A stretch of 64,000 nt of DNA, taken from positions 1 to 64,000 of the forward strand of contig CAZART010000007.1 of NCBI GenBank assembly GCA_964487555.1. The letters run 5' to 3'. A program made the position numbers and the translations under genes. Source of the stretch: CAZART01 sp964487555 (lineage in GTDB: Bacteria; Bacteroidota; Rhodothermia; Rhodothermales; VXPQ01). Positions 24,671 to 34,300 of this stretch are shown piece after piece. The notes under the pieces were generated by a model that searched no databases, was not told the origin of the DNA, and saw only the letters and a list, made by a program, of their open reading frames with translations. Each line of letters opens with the position of its first letter. Position 1 is the stretch's first letter.

Positions 24671-24832
24671 TATCATTTCATCGAGGATGTAGATGGGCCA
24701 CACGAGCTGCGGGGACGTACCATCCCATAGGAGTAGGACAAAATGACGCCCTGCAGGCAGCTGCGAATGTGAGGGATGAATATTTAGGCTATTGTTTTCA
24801 GAGAGCCGTAGTAGACGGCGGACAATGAATGT

Positions 24833-27800
24833 TCACTCCCAGTTACCGACTAGAATGAAGGGCGCCCAGGAGAAGGGATGCGCGAGCGACTCGTCCTCCA
24901 GTAGCGCCAGCTTGGCCTGCCGAAGGGCCTCGGTCTTGCCGCTTTTTTGCGCGACTAGCTGGTCGTAGAACCGTTCCATCAGACGCGCCGTCGACAAATC
25001 CGCGACGCGCCAGAGGCTGACGACGAGAGATGGTGCGCCCGCATACATGAAGGCCCTCGTGAGGCCGATCATGCCTTCTCCGCGCACCATCTTGCCGAGG
25101 CCCGTCTGGCACGCCGATAACACGACGAGATCCGCATTCAATCGAAGGTTGAAAATCTCCGCCGCCTGCAGCAAGCCATCCTCACCTTCCGACCTCGCGA
25201 GGACGACGCTCGAGAAGTCGGGGCGGCGCTCGTCGATCAAGCCGTGTGTGGCGAAGTGCACGTAACGATAAGAGCCCGCCTCCTTTGCATGTGCTTCGGA
25301 GGCATCGCCCCGAACGAAGACATCCGCATCGCCGGGTGCAAAGAGGCGCGCGATGCCCTCGACTTCGGTCCCGCTGTAGGCCAGGCGTTCGAGACCCGCG
25401 CCGGCCGGATACTCATCAGATCCGAAGACAGGATCGCCGAACGCCAGCAGCTCCTTCCGTGTGGATGGCGCCTCGTCGCGGCGCTCTTCGCGGAGCTGCT
25501 TCAATACACTGGCAGATGGACCGTACGTGACGGCATGTCTCCGAACCAAGTAGGAAAGTTCTGCGTAGGTCGAAGCTTCGTCGCCGGGTGCAGTCACAAG
25601 GGCTTCGAACGGCAGATACAGCAGAGGACCATCCGGCACTATGATGAGCCGTCGACCTTCGGCCAGATAACTCTCGGCCGGTTGAAGGAGCAGTTCATAG
25701 AGGCGATGGGCAGTCGTCGCGAATCGCGACGGATTGCCCTGAAGCGGATTCGCGAGGGCGTGGCGAAGCAGTTCGACCTGCTCTTCGATTTCGGCCCGTC
25801 CCGGCAGCCGGTAGAGCGCTCGCTCGACCCCTGTCACGACCCACAGCGTCGTGCTGGTGTCGCCGAGGGCGTACTCCAGCAGGACGTCATCTCCAGCCAA
25901 CAGGTCGTGCTGGATCTCGTCGAGCGTGACGGGGCTTGGATATTGAAGCGCCGAATAGCGGGGATTCTGCCGGTACATCTCACGCTGAAGGGCCCGGTAC
26001 GCGTCGTCCAGCCCCGCGGCGGCTTGCCGAAGTTCGGTACGGACCGAGTCGTCTGCCGCGCCGGTAAGCGCCTGCAGCTCCTGCTGCACACGGGAGCGAT
26101 CGGTGAGCAGCGTCTCTTGTCGGTTCCGCAGCTCGGTGTCGATGCCTTCTCGCACGTGGCTCAGTGCCTCCGCGAGCAGGTCGAGAAACGCCCGCGCCTT
26201 AGCTTGTTCGGCATACTTGAACGCGAGCTGATCGTACCCCTCGTCCGGAGCGGATTCATGGAGCCGCGCCATCGACGTGACGACCTCCTCGAAAGCGTAG
26301 CGCTGTTGAGCCAGGAAATTGGCCTTTTCCTCCTCCGTGTGCAGCGACTCTCGCAGTCCTTCCAGCGTCTCGAACGCGGATTCATAGTGCAGGACCGCCA
26401 TGCGATGTTCACCGAGACGATCGTAGTCGTCGGCGAGGCCCATATTAGCAATCCATTTCACATCGGGTATCCCGAGCTCGATGCCTATGGCAAGGCTTTC
26501 TTTATGCCGTCGGACCGCCTCGTCAAGACGATCCGTCCGACCGAACAGGTTTCCCAACAAATTCAGCGTGCGGGCCTCGACCACACGGTCTTGCAGCGCG
26601 CGGCTTTCTGCCAGCGCGTCATGGAGGTGGGGCTCGCCTTCGGCATAGGCGCCCTGCTCGAAGAGGCAGCTCGCCAGGTTGAGCCTGGCGGCCAGGACTC
26701 CGCGCGCATCGCCGGCGGCGGCGAATATATCGAGAGCCCGGCCAAAGTAGTCCGCCGCGCGATCGGGTCGTTCGGCCGACAAGTACACAACTCCTGTGTT
26801 GGTGAGTGCGTGGCCGAGTGCCGGCTCGTCTCCGGCCTCCTCGGCCAGGCGGATGACCTCTTTGTAGTTGGCGAGGGACGATTCGTAGTCGCCCAGCCAG
26901 CGGTAGACCACGCCGATCCAATTCAGTGCCGCTGTCATCCGAGATACATTGCCACTTGTTTCGCTTATGAGAAGCGCCTTCTCAAGGCGCCCAAGCGCTT
27001 CCGTGTACTGTCCCCGGTCCTTGAGTACGACGCCTGCATTCGTCCAGGCTGCGGCCGCGAGGTCCATGTTGCCCACGGATCCGTTTATTTCGGCCGCCCG
27101 CTCGAAATAGGCGAGGGCCCGGTCACGGTCGCCGAGCATCCCGTACGTGTTACCGGTATTAACCAGGGTCTTGCCGAGGCCCACATCGTCGCCGATTTCT
27201 TGCCGAATGGATTCAGCCTTCAGGAAATAGTCCAGCGCCGCGGAGTATTCTTCGAAGAAGTGGTGGCTCACGGACCCCAGATCGTTGTAGCTGTTGCCTA
27301 CGAGTTGCCGATCATCGGCGGACTGTCGGGCGGCGAGCGCCTGTTGGAAGTAGAAGCGTGTGCTGTCCGGGTCGCCGGCATACCACCATACGACGCCGAG
27401 GCCGCCGAGCACTGCGCCCTCTCCCAGCTGATCGCCGAGTGCCCGGTAGTCCGCGAGCACCTCCAGGTAAAGGCCGTAGGCCCGATCCCGCGTTCCGCCG
27501 TGTCCGCGCAGTGCCGTGCCCTCACTGTAGAGGCTATCGGCGCGCAGCTTGCGAGCCATTTCATCGTGCGACCAGATCGAGGCGTACTCGACCGCTCTCT
27601 GCAGACTCCTTTCGGAAAACTCTCCTGCGAACGCGTCGGCGATGGACCCGGCCGCCTCACGTTTTCGATCCGCCTCGGCCTCATCACCGCGCAGCGCTGC
27701 TCGCATGCTCAATCTGATGAGTTCATCGACGATCGGCCGGACCTCGAGCCGCCGTTCGCGAACCAGCGCCGCCACCGTTTGAGTAGCGCCGCTCTCTGCT

Positions 27801-27928
27801 GCCTGAATCAGAACGTGATAGAAGGCATCCGGCGGCGCGTTCTCGGCCTGGGCAAAAACGCCGGTTACGCCGTAGAAGAAGCCCGCGATCAGAAATAGCG
27901 TTCCTATTACGCTTTCCTTTAATCGCAT
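24833..27928 (-). CDS. TPR-CHAT domain protein (caspase-like peptidase)
   Basis: A 1,031-residue exported protein. Residues 1-27 form a signal peptide ending 'GVFAQ'. A long array of TPR units of the kinesin-light-chain kind follows (about 75-520, for example 'GNTYGMLGDRDRALAYFERA'), then a charged helical linker. The C-terminal CHAT domain spans about 640-1031. The caspase-like dyad is visible: His in 'VHFATHG' near residue 895 and Cys in 'LSACQTGLG' near 940, followed by 'GEGMIGLTRAF' and 'SLWRVAD'. The TPR array is expected to sense or bind a partner and control proteolysis. The signal peptide puts it outside the cytoplasm. The preceding FecR-domain gene ends 58 bp upstream on the same strand, making a probable two-gene operon. 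The start at 27928 was chosen for its signal peptide. Confidence 0.9.
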   Translation of the reverse strand: MRLKESVIGTLFLIAGFFYGVTGVFAQAENAPPDAFYHVLIQAAESGATQTVAALVRERRLEVRPIVDELIRLSMRAALRGDEAEADRKREAAGSIADAFAGEFSERSLQRAVEYASIWSHDEMARKLRADSLYSEGTALRGHGGTRDRAYGLYLEVLADYRALGDQLGEGAVLGGLGVVWWYAGDPDSTRFYFQQALAARQSADDRQLVGNSYNDLGSVSHHFFEEYSAALDYFLKAESIRQEIGDDVGLGKTLVNTGNTYGMLGDRDRALAYFERAAEINGSVGNMDLAAAAWTNAGVVLKDRGQYTEALGRLEKALLISETSGNVSRMTAALNWIGVVYRWLGDYESSLANYKEVIRLAEEAGDEPALGHALTNTGVVYLSAERPDRAADYFGRALDIFAAAGDARGVLAARLNLASCLFEQGAYAEGEPHLHDALAESRALQDRVVEARTLNLLGNLFGRTDRLDEAVRRHKESLAIGIELGIPDVKWIANMGLADDYDRLGEHRMAVLHYESAFETLEGLRESLHTEEEKANFLAQQRYAFEEVVTSMARLHESAPDEGYDQLAFKYAEQAKARAFLDLLAEALSHVREGIDTELRNRQETLLTDRSRVQQELQALTGAADDSVRTELRQAAAGLDDAYRALQREMYRQNPRYSALQYPSPVTLDEIQHDLLAGDDVLLEYALGDTSTTLWVVTGVERALYRLPGRAEIEEQVELLRHALANPLQGNPSRFATTAHRLYELLLQPAESYLAEGRRLIIVPDGPLLYLPFEALVTAPGDEASTYAELSYLVRRHAVTYGPSASVLKQLREERRDEAPSTRKELLAFGDPVFGSDEYPAGAGLERLAYSGTEVEGIARLFAPGDADVFVRGDASEAHAKEAGSYRYVHFATHGLIDERRPDFSSVVLARSEGEDGLLQAAEIFNLRLNADLVVLSACQTGLGKMVRGEGMIGLTRAFMYAGAPSLVVSLWRVADLSTARLMERFYDQLVAQKSGKTEALRQAKLALLEDESLAHPFSWAPFILVGNWE

Positions 27929-27986
27929 GGTATGCTCCCGGATGGGTCGTGGGGGCTTTGCGGACGTGCTTTCAGGATCCATAGTG

Positions 27987-28964
27987 TTAGCGCTGCCAGA
28001 GTGCGATGGCCCGCTGGAAGGCATTGATGGCATCGTCTTTCAGGCCGACATCCGTGTAGAGCTTGCCGAGGATCTCATGGGGCAATGGCGAGTCGGGATG
28101 GCGCTTTGCGATCTGCTCAAAAGAAGAGATCGCGGATGAAAGGAGCCCATACTGCACATAGTAGGAGCCCAGCATGAATCGCAGATTGCTCCCATCGAGG
28201 TCGTCTCCGAATTGCGCCTGAAGGGAAGCTTCGCGGGCTGCGACGTCCTCCCTGGCTTCAGGGGACAAGACCGAAAACGGGACCATGGGCGACTTCACGG
28301 ATTCCAGCAACTCTTCCCCTTCAACCAGCCAGAGATACTCTTTGTCGGCCTGGAGCGGCGGTGCATGCTCCGGATATATGAGTTGACGATCGCCGGTCTC
28401 GCCCTTCCAGATCAGACCTGCCTCATCGTAGATCCGTACCTCGAACACGTCCATCGACGTCGAAGCCTTCCATTTGAAAACGGGTTGCGGCGTGTGCACC
28501 TTTGTGCTGCGGGGGGCCAGCGGCTCGATGCCGTCGTCGCGCCCGCCGCTGCGGAGCACACCGAGGGCGGAGATGTCACCCTGTCCTGTTCGGTGCATCG
28601 TCAGGCCCGAGACATCTGCGAGCAGCGGCCCCTCGATGGTCCGTACTGCCTGCGTCGTCGCCTGTGCCGGCGCCGGTCCGGCCTGGACGGTGATGGAGCT
28701 GTTTGGCCCGAGAGTCACCAGGTTGTTGTTGGCGAATAGAATGGAGGCGCCGGCGCCGGATTTCGTCTTTACCTCATCCCCTTCAAAAAGCTGCGCGCCC
28801 CAGCGGGCCGCGACGGATCCGCCTCCGGCCGCCCTGACGATGCTGACGTCACCCTGCAGGTCGGTAACGAGGGCCAGGTGAGAATCCTGTGCAAGCGAAC
28901 GATTCGCGCCCGTCCACACGAGAAGCACGATCACGAGAATCTTGGAGAGGAGATGGCGAACCAT
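27987..28964 (-). CDS. Secreted FecR-domain protein with TPR tail
   Basis: A 325-residue exported protein. After a signal peptide ending 'RSLAQ', residues about 35-130 form a FecR-like domain ('LQGDVSIVRA', 'LFEGDEVKTKSGAGASILFANNN', 'LGPNSSITV'). A fibronectin-like segment follows (about 150-235, 'PVFKWKASTSMDVFEVRIYD'), and the C-terminus has one or two TPR units ('GSYYVQYGLLSSAISSFEQ'). Without a transmembrane helix it is not a classical FecR signal transducer; such secreted FecR domains probably bind ligands or partners. It is followed by the CHAT gene, so it may present a signal to the CHAT protein's TPR array. This link is inference from gene order. Confidence 0.85.
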   Translation of the reverse strand: MVRHLLSKILVIVLLVWTGANRSLAQDSHLALVTDLQGDVSIVRAAGGGSVAARWGAQLFEGDEVKTKSGAGASILFANNNLVTLGPNSSITVQAGPAPAQATTQAVRTIEGPLLADVSGLTMHRTGQGDISALGVLRSGGRDDGIEPLAPRSTKVHTPQPVFKWKASTSMDVFEVRIYDEAGLIWKGETGDRQLIYPEHAPPLQADKEYLWLVEGEELLESVKSPMVPFSVLSPEAREDVAAREASLQAQFGDDLDGSNLRFMLGSYYVQYGLLSSAISSFEQIAKRHPDSPLPHEILGKLYTDVGLKDDAINAFQRAIALWQR

Positions 28965-29112
28965 CGGCGATACCTTCCTGTGGGAGTTTGACGACGAGCC
29001 GCCAACATAATGAAGTGCCGTCGCGACGTCGTTGCGTGCAGGTCGCCTCCTCGTGCCGCCTCGTCACATGCGACCTGAAATCAACGCACGAGGAGCGCCG
29101 GATTTATGCCCG

Positions 29113-30780
29113 TCACGGTAGGCGTCGGACCGCCAGGAGCGTGATGTCGTCCGCCTGCGGTTCCTTGCCCGCATGCACTTTCACGGCGTCCACGACGGCA
29201 TCGATGAGAGACTGTGCAGGAGCCCCGTAGAACCGCGCGGCCAGCTGCTCGAGGCGGTCGTCGTCGAATAGGGTGCCGTCTTCTCCACGTGCCTCTACGA
29301 CGCCGTCCGAGAAGATCAACAGCGTCTGACCGGGCGCCAACGTGAGTTCTTCCTCCGTGTACTGCACGTTCCGCATCGCGCCAAGCACGAAACCCGCCGC
29401 CGATAGAGGACGAACTCCGTTCGATCCGATGACCAGTGGGCGGTTGTGCCCGGCATTGGCGAAGCGCAGCGCGTGGGAGATCGGATCGAGAACGCTGTAG
29501 AAGAGCGTCACAAACGTGCGGCGGTTCGTGCTTTCGTGAAGCAGCCGGTTGGCGCCTTCGAGGCAAGCCTTCACGGAATCGCTCCAGAGCGTCTGTGCTC
29601 GCAGCATGGCCTGCAGATTGGACATCACGAGCGCCGCCGGTAAGCCCTTGCCGGAGACGTCCCCGAGGCAGAGCACCCAGCGGCCATCGTGCATCGGAAT
29701 GTAGTCGAAATGATCCCCGCCAACGACCTGTGCGGCGAGGCTGCGTCCCGCGACGTCGTAGCCGTCGATCGACGGCGTTTCATTCGGCATCAGGTTGGTC
29801 TGGATATCGAGCGCCACCTGCATCTCCTGCTGCATCCGAATCAACTCTTTCTGCTCCTCAAAAAGCCGCGCGTTTTCGATGATGTGGGCCGACTGCGCGG
29901 CGATGATCGAGGCGAGCTGTAGGTCGGAGTCGGTAAAGCCACCCTTATGACGCTTGTTGTAAAGCGTCAATAAGCCCGTCATCTTCCCGCGGACCAGCAG
30001 CGGCACGCACAAGAGATTGCGCAGGGAGTGCTTCCACTGAACGCTGCGAAATATGGGATGCTCGCGAGGATTGTTGAGGAGGAACGGACGCCGGTACTGT
30101 ATCATCCACGCCTCGAGTTGCTTGTCCAGATCGAACTCCTGACCCGTCCGAATCATCGTCCGATGCACCACTTCCTCACTCTCCTCAGAGTCGACGATAA
30201 GTGTGATAAGTCCCTGCTCTGCGCCGGTCACCTCGAGGTTTCGCCGAACCACCTCTTCCATGATGGCATCAGGATCGTGCGAGGCGCCGATTTCAACAGC
30301 CAGCTCGTTGAGCAGCTTCAGCTCTTCGACCGCCCGCGCAAGCTCCTCGCGAGACGCATCCTCCGACGGCCGCCGGTACCGTTCAACGCCGGACGGAGAA
30401 ATCATGCGCGTCTCGAAGGCCCCGTTCCCGAGGCGACCCGCCTCGGGCGAACCGGCGTCGATTTCGCGGGGCTCATCGACCCGGACCTCGATGCGAAACG
30501 ACCCTAGTTGGATGATGTCGCCGTCACGCAAGGCATAGCCTTCCTGCGGCTCGAGACGGCGTTCGTTCAGATAGGTCGCATTCCGGCTGCCGAGATCCAT
30601 GAGCTCCGCGACTTTGCCGTTTCGAATCGCGGCGTGACGGCGGCTAATGGTGTGAGCCGGATCGTCGAGCGACAACACATTCGAGGGTTCCCGGCCGATC
30701 GTGATCAGGCCTTCTTGAAACGTTTGTTCGCGGACGGGAACGTCCCGTCCCAGGTCTTCGATGCGTAGGTGGACAGACAT
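29113..30780 (-). CDS. FHA-GAF-SpoIIE-type phosphatase
   Basis: A 555-residue cytoplasmic signalling protein. An FHA domain (about 1-100) carries the phosphothreonine-binding signatures 'ITIGREPSN', 'ISRRHAAI' and 'DLGSRNATYLN'. A GAF domain (about 150-310, 'NLLCVPLLVRGKMTGLLTLYNKRH') and a helical linker precede the PP2C/SpoIIE domain (about 335-553) with 'VVGGDHFDYI', 'LGDVSGKGLPAALVMS', 'ANAGHNRPL', 'FSDGVVEARG' and 'DDITLLAVR'. The FHA part should read Thr-phosphorylated proteins made by Hanks kinases, three of which are in this window; the phosphatase part would remove Ser/Thr phosphate. It is the last gene of a same-strand series, 17 bp after a stand-alone receiver. It differs from the phosphatase at 13049 mainly by the FHA domain. 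Confidence 0.92.
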   Translation of the reverse strand: MSVHLRIEDLGRDVPVREQTFQEGLITIGREPSNVLSLDDPAHTISRRHAAIRNGKVAELMDLGSRNATYLNERRLEPQEGYALRDGDIIQLGSFRIEVRVDEPREIDAGSPEAGRLGNGAFETRMISPSGVERYRRPSEDASREELARAVEELKLLNELAVEIGASHDPDAIMEEVVRRNLEVTGAEQGLITLIVDSEESEEVVHRTMIRTGQEFDLDKQLEAWMIQYRRPFLLNNPREHPIFRSVQWKHSLRNLLCVPLLVRGKMTGLLTLYNKRHKGGFTDSDLQLASIIAAQSAHIIENARLFEEQKELIRMQQEMQVALDIQTNLMPNETPSIDGYDVAGRSLAAQVVGGDHFDYIPMHDGRWVLCLGDVSGKGLPAALVMSNLQAMLRAQTLWSDSVKACLEGANRLLHESTNRRTFVTLFYSVLDPISHALRFANAGHNRPLVIGSNGVRPLSAAGFVLGAMRNVQYTEEELTLAPGQTLLIFSDGVVEARGEDGTLFDDDRLEQLAARFYGAPAQSLIDAVVDAVKVHAGKEPQADDITLLAVRRLP

Positions 30781-30797
30781 GGGTCAGTTACGAAGGC

Positions 30798-31184
30798 TCA
30801 GTGCTGCGCGGGAAGCAGAGGCATGATGCTCTTTTCGAGCATCGAGGCATTGAACGGCTTGGCCAGAAAGGCGTCCGCTCCGGTCGAAAGCAACCGCGCT
30901 GCATCCGACTCCCCGCTTATCAGCAGAATCGGAATGGCTTCATTCTGATCGCGTGCCTTCAGCGATTCACAAAGCGTGTATCCATCTACGCGCGGCATAA
31001 CGACGTCACTGATGACGAGATCGATGTGCAGTGTCCGCGCCAGCTGTAAGGCTTCGGCTCCATCGGCGGCCTCCAGCACGTCTGAGAGACCCAGCGTTCG
31101 GAGGCACCCACGAAGATATAGCCGCATGTCCGCATCATCGTCGACGACGAGCACGGTTCGAGTCTGCAATTTCGAAGCATCCAT
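30798..31184 (-). CDS. Stand-alone response-regulator receiver
   Basis: A 128-residue CheY-like single-domain protein. The acidic pocket is 'VVDDDADMR', the phosphoacceptor Asp is in 'LVISDVVMPRVDG' (about residue 61), and the conserved Lys is in 'FLAKPFN' (about 111). There is no output domain, so it works by protein contact. It lies 17 bp before the FHA phosphatase gene and 177 bp after the hybrid regulator gene, which fits a relay from the kinases upstream to the phosphatase downstream. The alternative is a phosphate sink. Confidence 0.92.
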   Translation of the reverse strand: MDASKLQTRTVLVVDDDADMRLYLRGCLRTLGLSDVLEAADGAEALQLARTLHIDLVISDVVMPRVDGYTLCESLKARDQNEAIPILLISGESDAARLLSTGADAFLAKPFNASMLEKSIMPLLPAQH

Positions 31185-31361
31185 CGGCGCGTCTCACATA
31201 AGGGAAGGGTGACGTTACGGAACGCGGCGCACCGGAGCGTTGTCGCCTCGTCACTTTGTATTGCACGGACGTCACAATAAACGAGGTGGCAAAATCCGGC
31301 GCCCGGGGGATTGCTTTCCTTCAAACGTCGGTGACACCTTGCCGCACCCGGTCTCCCCCTG

Positions 31362-34300
31362 CTATGCCGGCTCGGGAGGATATTCGGAGGGACGACATGC
31401 AAAGTGGCCGAGAAAGACATTCGAAAAGTGAGACACGCTCTTAAAGCCGACGGCGTAGGCGACTTCGCTGACCGTTCCCGCTCGGATCTCGAGGAGATGC
31501 GCAGCACGCTCCAGTCGCATCGTCCGGATTACGTCGGAAGGCGATTGCTCCAGCAGCTCCTGGGAACGCCTGTGCAGATGACCTCGGCTCATACCTATAG
31601 CCTGCGCCAGGCGTTCTACGCTAAACGACTCGTCGTCCAGGTGAGCCGAGATCTTCTCACGGAGCTGCTTTAGAAAGTCGACGTCGACGGCCGTCGATCC
31701 GTTTGGTGGTGCCAAGTTTGTCGTGCCGTTCGCATCTGCGAAACGCACCCGCAAGCGCCGACGAGATTCGATCAGATTGTCAATTCGGACGCGAAGCTCC
31801 GTCACGCTGAAGGGCTTCACGATATAATCGTCGGCATACTCCTTCAGGCCGTCGACGCGGTCTTCTGGAGCGGCCTTGGCCGTCAGCAGGATTACGGGGA
31901 TGAAGTCCGTATCTCGATCGGATTTTATGGCTCGGCAGAGCGCGAGACCGTTCAATCGTGGCATCATCACGTCGGAGAGAACGAGGTCAGGCAGGTGGTG
32001 GCGGACCTTCGCCAGCCCTTCTTCACCGTCGCCCGCTTCGATGACGCGATACGCGGGCTCAAGATGGCCTCGCACGTAGGCTCTGACCTCCGGGTTGTCC
32101 TCCACCAGGAGCACGGTCGTCACGTCGTGGTTCGTCACATCACGGCCGGTTGCCGCGGTCGTGGAAATCTCCCGCGCCTGCTCCGGCTCGTCGGTCATCA
32201 AAACGTCCGCGATCTCGCCCTCCAGAACCTGTTCCGGCGACAGGTGCTCGCGACCTTTCAGCAGGGTGATGACAAACGTACTCCCGAATCCTTCCTCGCT
32301 CGTGGCGGTGAGCCGGCCGCCATGGAGCTCCACGAGTTCCTTCGCCAGTGCCAGCCCAATTCCCGTACCCGGCTGCATCCTGGCGTCCGATTCATTGACG
32401 CGGTAAAATCGATCGAAGACGTGTTTCAGCTCCTCAGCCGGAATCCCGGGCCCGTTGTCCCGGATGGCAACACGAGCCGTTCGGGCACCGTCCTCGACGG
32501 TCACACGGACGGTGCCGCCGTCCGCCGTGAATTTCAGGGCGTTCGACAGAAGATTCGAAAGTGTCTTCTCCAGATGTTCAGGATTTGCGAAGATCGGTAA
32601 CGGTGCGTCCGGCAAGTGGATGTCCAACTGGATGGCTTTTCGCCGAGCCGAGGGCGCTTGAATCTGGCAGATTCGGCCCACGAAGGCGGCGAGGTCGAGG
32701 CGGCGGGCACGCAGCGGTGTGCGGCCGGACTCGAGCCGCGCGACCTCGAGAATCTGGTTAATTAGATCAAGCACCCTGGCCGCATTGCGACGAGCCATAT
32801 CTACCTGATCGACGACGACGTCGGGTAATGGACCGTAAAGGCCGGATCGGAGGTCGTCGAGCGGTCCGAGTGTCAGCGTAAGCGGCGTCCTGAATTCATG
32901 ACTCACGTTCGCAAAAAAGTGGCTCTTTGCCCGATCAAGCTCCCGCAGCTTCTCTGCCTCCACTCTTTCCATTCCCAGCCGATTCTTGAGGCCGAGACGA
33001 TTCATCTCATACTGCCGAAGACCATACAGTAGACTGACGGCCAGCAGTCCGTACAATGAGTACGCCCACCAGGATCGCCACGGAGGGCTCAGAATGGTCA
33101 ATGTCATCGCCGCGCCCATCTCATTCCACACGCCGTCGCTATTAGCGGCCTGAACACGGAAGGTATACCTTCCGGAGGGCAGGTTGGTGTACGTAGCCGT
33201 CCGTCCGAATCCGTGACTGCGCCACGCATCATCGTAGCCCTCCAACACGTATCGGTAGCGGTTTCCGGATGGATTACCGTAATGGAGGGCTGCAAACGTG
33301 ATCGCCACGTCGCGATTGCGATGATCCAGCGTCAACGCCCTGACAAAGGGAAGGGACTCGCGAAGCGGCCCCTCTTTGCCGACGGCCACCGGCTGTCCGC
33401 GAATTTGAAGTGCCGTCAGCACCACGGGCGGAGCGACGGCATTGTCCCTGATCTGACCTGGAAAGAAGGCGGTGACGCCGTTTATGCCGCCAAAAAAGAG
33501 CTCACCGCTCGCCGATCGAAACGACGCCGCGGAATTGAATTCAAATTCCTGTATACCATCCGCCACCCCGTACTTCCTGATACGTCCGCTCTTGGGTGAG
33601 AGGCGCGCCAGCCCTCGATAGGTGCTGATCCATAGATCTCCGGCCTCATCCCCTTCAATCGCCAACACGATGTCGTTCGGAAGATCACTGTTCGCCTGCG
33701 TAAAGTGTCTGAACTCTCCCGTCGCCGGATCGAAGCGGTCCAGACCGGCACCATAGAGGCCGAGCCACAGAATTCCTTCGGCGTCTTCATGCAGCGCGAT
33801 GATGAAGTCGGAAGCCGGGCTGTTCAGATCGGTTGCCTCGTGCCGAAACGACGTAAACATGCCGGTTTCGGGATCGTATCGATTGAGCCCGCCGCCCCAG
33901 GTGCCCAACCAGAAATCACCGCTTCGGCTTTCGATCATATCGTGCGCGATGTCGTAGGATGGCGTGCTCGTGTCGTTAGGATCGTGGCAGATACTCCGGA
34001 ACGTGCGGGAGCCCGGGTCCATCTCGCTGAGACAGCCGCGTCCCCCCGACGTCACCCAGAATCGCCCTTGGCTGTCTTCGAACAGGTTCCAGGGCGTATC
34101 CGACTTCAAACTCATCGAGTCGGAAGGATCCTCCAGGAAACGCTCGACGACCCTGCCTGAGGCTCGGTCAAAGCGATGCAGCGCGCCGTAGCGGGTCCCC
34201 ACCCAGAAATTTCCGGCTCGGTCTTCGTACAGCCCCATGACGGCGCCGCCGTGCAAAGCGTTCAGATCCGAATCATCTACCGGATGACGAGTCACTGATC

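Noticed and set aside
25244..27898. Very long open frame (884 codons) on the plus strand inside the CHAT gene
   Set aside because: It is exactly antisense to a gene with clear TPR and CHAT motifs, has no recognisable domain, and long antisense frames are expected in GC-rich coding DNA.
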